Below are positions 6,447-9,587 of a stretch of DNA of 9,587 bases, piece by piece. Every line of letters begins with the position of its first letter. Position 1 is the first letter of the stretch. This DNA is from JAZDOH01 sp043798815 (GTDB lineage: Bacteria; Patescibacteriota; Gracilibacteria; UM-FILTER-43-11). The position numbers and the translations under genes are program-made. The stretch is from contig JAZDOH010000093.1 of the NCBI GenBank assembly GCA_043798815.1, positions 1 to 9,587 of the forward strand, given 5' to 3'. The notes under the pieces were generated by a model. It saw only the letters and a program-made list of their open reading frames with translations. It was not told the origin of the DNA and did not search any database.

Positions 6447-7304
6447 TTAGCCCTGTGAATGTTCGCGATGCTCTTCTTTTGCGAGCATGGTTTCGGCTTC
6501 TTTGGATTCGACTTTCATCGTCTCAAGATCTGCAGCGCCAAAGAGAGATGACATCATGGATTTTCCGATCACGTTCATGAGCAAGCCAAAGAGCGCCAAA
6601 CCGAAGAGCATGGTAACCGCCGCAACCAGTCTTCCCCAAACCGTGATGGGAAACATGTCGCCATACCCCACCGTGGTGATGGTGACAATACTCCACCACA
6701 TGGCTTTAGGAATTGAAGAATAAACCGCTCCATTGGCCACGCGTTCAGCGTAGTAAATCAAAGTACTTGATAGAATCACAAGCGAAAACAGGGCAATAAA
6801 GTAAATTTGCAAATCCATTTTAAGAGTACTGAAAGGGCTTTCCTTTTTCTCTCCGAACCCCTTAGTTGCCGTTTTGGCGAGCTTGAGCAAGCGTACCATC
6901 CTCATAAGCCTGAGGAATCGCAAAACCCGAAGGACACGGAGCACTTTGATCGCCCGAAGATCGATCATATTCATGTAAGACGGAGCAATGGCCATGAAAT
7001 CGATGATTCCCCAGGGGCCCAAAATATAATCCCGTTTTCGCTGGGCCACGTAGATGTTGGCGATGTATTCAAATGTAAAAATGCCAACCACGATTTTTTC
7101 GGAAAGATCGAAAAACGTTTGATATTTTTGGTAAATCTCTTCCACCGACGCGAATACGATTGAGAGGATGGAAAAGAAAATGAGAAAAACGATGACATTG
7201 TTGATCACCTGATACAGGCGAGATTCTTCATTGCCAAAACCTTCGTGCAAAAAGCGATCGAAGTGATACCAGAAATGAATTTTGGGAGGAGTAGTGGTTT
7301 CCAT
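6447..7304 (-). CDS. Voltage-gated K+ channel, six-transmembrane Kv type
   Basis: The 285-residue protein has the full Kv plan: S1 (about 33-53), S2 (about 70-88), S3 (about 97-112), S4 (117-144), S5 (about 165-185), a pore helix beginning at Trp203/Trp204, the K+ selectivity filter TVGYGD (211-216) and S6 (about 222-247). S4 carries ten basic residues at every third position from Arg117 to Lys144, more than the 4-7 usual in Kv channels. The short C-terminal tail (about 255-285) is Glu/Lys-rich with no recognisable ligand-binding or RCK domain, so the channel should be gated by voltage. It would act as a homotetramer in the cytoplasmic membrane. The stop lies 2 nt from the end of convergent def, and no terminator fits between them. 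A candidate promoter lies directly upstream; no Shine-Dalgarno is visible. A specific gene name is not justified. Confidence 0.93.
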   Translation of the reverse strand: METTTPPKIHFWYHFDRFLHEGFGNEESRLYQVINNVIVFLIFFSILSIVFASVEEIYQKYQTFFDLSEKIVVGIFTFEYIANIYVAQRKRDYILGPWGIIDFMAIAPSYMNMIDLRAIKVLRVLRVLRFLRLMRMVRLLKLAKTATKGFGEKKESPFSTLKMDLQIYFIALFSLVILSSTLIYYAERVANGAVYSSIPKAMWWSIVTITTVGYGDMFPITVWGRLVAAVTMLFGLALFGLLMNVIGKSMMSSLFGAADLETMKVESKEAETMLAKEEHREHSQG

Positions 7305-7309
7305 AGAAT

Positions 7310-7338
7310 TTGTTTTTAATTTTGGTTTATCATATCAT
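7310..7338 (+). promoter_or_regulatory. Candidate promoter of tRNA-Leu
   Basis: On the plus strand, TTGTTT (7310-7315) and TATCAT (7333-7338) are 17 nt apart, about 30 nt before the mature tRNA start. Its -10 box overlaps that of the opposing channel promoter in the sequence TATCATATCATA. The boxes are moderate matches. Confidence 0.4.
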
Positions 7339-7356
7339 AGAGCCTGGTTTTTCCAA
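7329..7356 (-). promoter_or_regulatory. Candidate promoter of the K+ channel gene
   Basis: On the minus strand, TTGGAA (7351-7356) and TATGAT (7329-7334) are 16 nt apart. Transcription would start near 7322, giving a leader of about 18 nt. It overlaps the opposing tRNA promoter, so the two may interfere with each other. Confidence 0.4.
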
Positions 7357-7367
7357 AGTGGCGACGG

Positions 7368-7454
7368 GGGCAAGTGGTGAAATTGGTAGACACGCTGCGT
7401 TCAGGGCGCAGTGGGGGAAACCCCTTGGAGGTTCAAGTCCTCTCTTGCCCACCA
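7368..7454 (+). tRNA. tRNA-Leu (anticodon CAG), CCA encoded
   Basis: The acceptor stem is GGGCAAG (7368-7374) with CTTGCCC (7444-7450), then discriminator A and an encoded CCA (7452-7454). The D stem is GTG/CAC with GG in the loop. The anticodon stem CTGCG/CGCAG encloses the loop TTCAGGG, giving anticodon CAG at 7402-7404. A long class II variable arm (7412-7426, GGGG pairing with CCCC) and the T arm GGAGG-TTCAAGT-CCTCT complete it. The long variable arm and the anticodon agree on leucine, reading CUG. Confidence 0.97.
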
Positions 7455-7466
7455 AACAAACAGAAG

Positions 7467-9398
7467 TTATTGAGACCAATTATTACCCCATTTCTTAAAC
7501 AATCTTGAAAGAAACTCGTCCCATTGCCGTTTTGATTTATATTTCGGATAAGGATCAGGTTTAATTGGTTCGCCTGAATCCCATATAACATTAAATTGGC
7601 CATTTTTGGCAATCTGTCCGATCCTAACTGTTTTATAAACATGCTGATTTTCAGAATCTATTTTTACTATTCCTTCGGGCGCATCAAAGCTAAGTTCTTT
7701 TATCGCCTCATGGATAGCCTTTATGTCATCTGTACCTGCCTTTTTGACCGCTTCAGCAAAAAGATACATGCCATAATAGGACGCTTCAATGGGGTCATCC
7801 ACAACCCGATGTCTGCCGTATTTTTTCTTAAAATCATCCACAAATTTTTTATTTTTGTCTGATGGCAAACTCTGAAAATAAGTCCACGCAGCGTAATCCC
7901 CTACAACGGTCTTTAAATCCATGCGACTGATTTCTTCTTCGGCTACGCTGAATGATATAGTTGGAATTTTTTGGGATGAAATTCCCGCCTCCCTTAGTTG
8001 TTCAAAGAAAGAAATATTACTGTCGCCATTGATGGTATTCAATATTACATCAGGATTATTTTGTTTAATTTTTTTAACAATGCTTTGAAAATTGCTTGCG
8101 CCTAATTTTTTATATTCTTCGCCTACTATTTCTCCGCCGATCTCTTTAATCCGCGCCTTCATTATTTCATTTGCGCTTCTCGGAAAAACATAATCCGAAC
8201 TGACCAGGAAGAATTTTTTCCCTAATTGTTTAATTGCCCAGTCTATTGCAGGCAGGATTTGCTGATTGGGCGCCGCGCCTAAATAAACGATATTGGGAGA
8301 TTGTTCCAAACCCTCATATTGAGTGGCATACCAGAGTAAATGATCGTACTTTTCCAATACCGGTTTCATCATTTTGCGACTGGCAGAAGTCCATCCGCCA
8401 AAAATTGAACTAACGCCTTCTTCTTTTATAAGTATCTCGGCTTCCCTTTTGAATTTTAATGGATCTGAGGCGCCATCAACGACAATCGGTTCTATTTTTT
8501 TGCCAAGCACACCTCCTTTTTCGTTTATCTCATCAATGGCCATTAGCAGTGCATCCACAAGGGCTTTTTCACTAAGGGCCATGGTTCCGCTCAATGAGTG
8601 AATAATCCCCACTTTTATATTTTTTTGGTCCAATGAATTCCACAATAATTGAAAGAGCTTCTGCTGCATCTGAGCCAACTCCCGACTTTCAACAATAAGG
8701 GCAAAACCTTCCTCTTTAGAAGAAATGACCGCTAGTTTATTGTCATAAACATACATGGTAATTGGGAAAGCCATGTCTTCTGTGGCATATCGGATTTCGC
8801 GGAGTTCTTTTTTATTGGTGGTGTGACGTTTAGCGCGAGGATCCAGTTCAAAAGCTTTTTTATCGTTATCGCGGGTTTGAATAGCGTGAAGAGTATATTC
8901 AGCCTTAATTCTGCGATTGGTGTAATCTTCAAAAAAATCCGCTCCTACAAAATCAATGACATCGGCAATTGACTGGAAAGCGCAAAGCGTTTTACTGTTT
9001 GAACTCAAAACATCTTCCAATACTGTCCTAGCCCCCTGCGCCCCCTCAAAAAACTTTATTTTTGGCTTAATGGAGTGTGGGTTCACAATCGCAGAAAATT
9101 GTTCCATCACAGCTTTTACGCGCTCTTTGTCGCTTTCAATTTTCTGCTTTTTGTGTTCGAGATAATTAATCAATTGCTCTGGCTCTAACGGTGCAAAATA
9201 ATTGATTTTCTTTTGAGTGGTTTTTGTGGCCAACCCCTGCGCCAAAAGCGAATGAAGGATGACGTAGCCTGTTCCGCGATTATAACCGGCTTTTTTAGCA
9301 AGAAAGCTGATGGGCTGCTGCCCATGCCTTAAAAGCGTGATGTACATGTTGGCCTCTTTGTCAGATAAGCCAATGTCGGCGAGTAATTGCTGAATCAT
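7467..9398 (-). CDS. Fusion of a TrmB-like winged-helix regulator with a UrtA/AmiC-type substrate-binding protein
   Basis: The 643-residue protein appears to be a one-component sensor. Residues 1-75 form a TrmB-type winged helix (DIGLSDKEANMYITLL, then LAKKAGYNRGTGYVILHSL as the recognition region). A charged helix (about 77-103) probably dimerises. Residues about 108-255 form a middle domain like those following TrmB-type HTHs (KPKIKFFEGAQG ... YVYDNKLAVISSK). Residues about 260-615 are a full type I periplasmic-binding-protein fold of the urea/short-amide family: GGWTSASRK (334-342), YEGLEQSPNIVYLGAAPNQQ (361-380), SDYVFPRSAN (401-410), NTINGDSN (454-461), DDPIEASYYG (534-543) and ENQHVYKTVRIGQI (583-596). 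These are hallmarks of UrtA, several shared with the cytoplasmic amide sensor AmiC. There is no signal peptide, so the binding domain should stay in the cytoplasm. No transporter genes adjoin it. The gene looks AT-richer than its left neighbours. Domain calls are firm; ligand and targets are inferred. Confidence 0.9.
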   Translation of the reverse strand: MIQQLLADIGLSDKEANMYITLLRHGQQPISFLAKKAGYNRGTGYVILHSLLAQGLATKTTQKKINYFAPLEPEQLINYLEHKKQKIESDKERVKAVMEQFSAIVNPHSIKPKIKFFEGAQGARTVLEDVLSSNSKTLCAFQSIADVIDFVGADFFEDYTNRRIKAEYTLHAIQTRDNDKKAFELDPRAKRHTTNKKELREIRYATEDMAFPITMYVYDNKLAVISSKEEGFALIVESRELAQMQQKLFQLLWNSLDQKNIKVGIIHSLSGTMALSEKALVDALLMAIDEINEKGGVLGKKIEPIVVDGASDPLKFKREAEILIKEEGVSSIFGGWTSASRKMMKPVLEKYDHLLWYATQYEGLEQSPNIVYLGAAPNQQILPAIDWAIKQLGKKFFLVSSDYVFPRSANEIMKARIKEIGGEIVGEEYKKLGASNFQSIVKKIKQNNPDVILNTINGDSNISFFEQLREAGISSQKIPTISFSVAEEEISRMDLKTVVGDYAAWTYFQSLPSDKNKKFVDDFKKKYGRHRVVDDPIEASYYGMYLFAEAVKKAGTDDIKAIHEAIKELSFDAPEGIVKIDSENQHVYKTVRIGQIAKNGQFNVIWDSGEPIKPDPYPKYKSKRQWDEFLSRLFKKWGNNWSQ

Positions 9399-9411
9399 GA
9401 TTTTTTTGTTA

Positions 9412-9436
9412 AGTGCTGCAAATTTATTTTAGCACT
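9412..9436. promoter_or_regulatory. Inverted repeat AGTGCT-N13-AGCACT, candidate operator of the fusion regulator
   Basis: AGTGCT (9412-9417) and AGCACT (9431-9436) are perfect inverted copies with centres 19 bp apart, close to two helical turns, as expected for a dimeric winged-helix protein. After one mismatch the symmetry extends two more bases on each side. The repeat lies between the -10 box and the start codon of the fusion gene and covers the likely transcription start, a position suited to repression. It could instead be a weak hairpin. Confidence 0.5.
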
Positions 9437-9454
9437 AAATGGTATCAATGTCTA
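9426..9454 (-). promoter_or_regulatory. Sigma70-type promoter of the fusion regulator
   Basis: On the minus strand, TAGACA (9449-9454) and TAAAAT (9426-9431) are separated by 17 nt; each matches consensus at five of six positions. Transcription would start near 9419, about 21 nt before the ATG, and the short leader contains no Shine-Dalgarno. Confidence 0.55.
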
Positions 9455-9458
9455 GACA
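9449..9458. promoter_or_regulatory. Perfect palindrome TGTCTAGACA supplying both -35 boxes
   Basis: This 10-bp sequence equals its own reverse complement. Each strand therefore reads TAGACA, serving as -35 box for the leftward promoter (9449-9454) and the rightward promoter (9453-9458). It could also bind a dimeric regulator that would block both promoters at once. Confidence 0.55.
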
Positions 9459-9481
9459 AAATGCATTTTTTACTTTATAGT
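9453..9481 (+). promoter_or_regulatory. Divergent plus-strand promoter facing the right edge
   Basis: TAGACA (9453-9458) and TATAGT (9476-9481) are 17 nt apart on the plus strand, each five of six matches to consensus. A transcript would begin near 9488 and run towards the ATG at 9585, with a leader of roughly 97 nt. I see no gene or clear structure in 9489-9574, which is A-rich. Confidence 0.45.
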
Positions 9482-9574
9482 AATCTACTTTCAGGCTAAT
9501 CAGACGCAATAAAAAGTGAAAAAAAATATTAAAACAAAAGTTGAGCGATAAACAATTTGGGCTATACGAAGGTC

Positions 9575-9587
9575 AGGTGGTTCTATG
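9575..9587 (+). other. Possible ribosome binding site and start codon of a gene beyond the window
   Basis: AGGTGG (9575-9580) is followed after 4 nt by ATG (9585-9587), the last three bases. Together with the upstream plus-strand promoter this suggests a divergently transcribed gene starting exactly at the edge. Only the start codon is visible, so its product is unknown. Confidence 0.3.

Noticed and set aside
6436..6455. Bidirectional terminator between def and the channel gene
   Set aside because: Only 2 nt separate the stops and I see no GC-rich stem followed by a T run in either direction.
7310..7498. 62-residue plus-strand reading frame
   Set aside because: It runs straight through a perfectly folded tRNA-Leu, so it is a chance reading frame.
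7467..9398. The last gene as an ordinary urea transporter binding protein (urtA)
   Set aside because: The binding domain starts only at about residue 260 behind a DNA-binding half, with no signal peptide or lipobox and no urtBCDE genes nearby.

Overview
The window is bacterial and uses the standard code: TGA is a genuine stop (pilO-like gene, deformylase) and the prfB frameshift site uses TGA as its sensor. Type IV pilus genes, small densely packed genes and a TrmB-type helix-turn-helix protein of a style I associate with Patescibacteria/CPR make that group a reasonable guess, but nothing here fixes the taxonomy. Most genes lack a Shine-Dalgarno sequence; prfB is the clear exception.

Layout. 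1-4794, minus strand: a type IV pilus inner-membrane operon read in the order PilN-like, PilO-like, PilB ATPase, PilC platform protein; PilC runs off the left edge. A good sigma70-type promoter lies just before the first gene, and the short spacers carry heptamer tandem repeats. 4795-4912: divergent intergenic region. 4913-6444, plus strand: prfB (release factor 2, with an in-frame TGA bypassed by programmed +1 frameshifting) followed after 4 nt by def (peptide deformylase), a small translation operon. 6447-7304, minus strand: a six-transmembrane voltage-gated K+ channel, convergent with def. 7368-7454, plus strand: tRNA-Leu(CAG) with encoded CCA. 7467-9398, minus strand: a 643-residue protein joining a TrmB-like DNA-binding/regulatory half to a complete UrtA/AmiC-type periplasmic-binding-protein fold. 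9399-9587: a divergent control region, ending in an ATG that may start a plus-strand gene.

The most unusual item is the last gene and its control region. The fusion looks like a one-component cytoplasmic sensor that reads a small ligand (urea or a short amide by homology, not proven) and acts on DNA. Its upstream region carries two face-to-face promoters whose -35 boxes overlap in one 10-bp palindrome (TGTCTAGACA), plus an inverted repeat across the -10/+1 of the regulator's own promoter. This is what an autoregulated, divergently coupled switch would look like; the target gene would lie just past the right edge. The second notable item is prfB: it lacks a purine-rich stimulator at the usual distance from the slip site and instead has CCTCCAG there, a perfect complement of the gene's own ribosome binding site.
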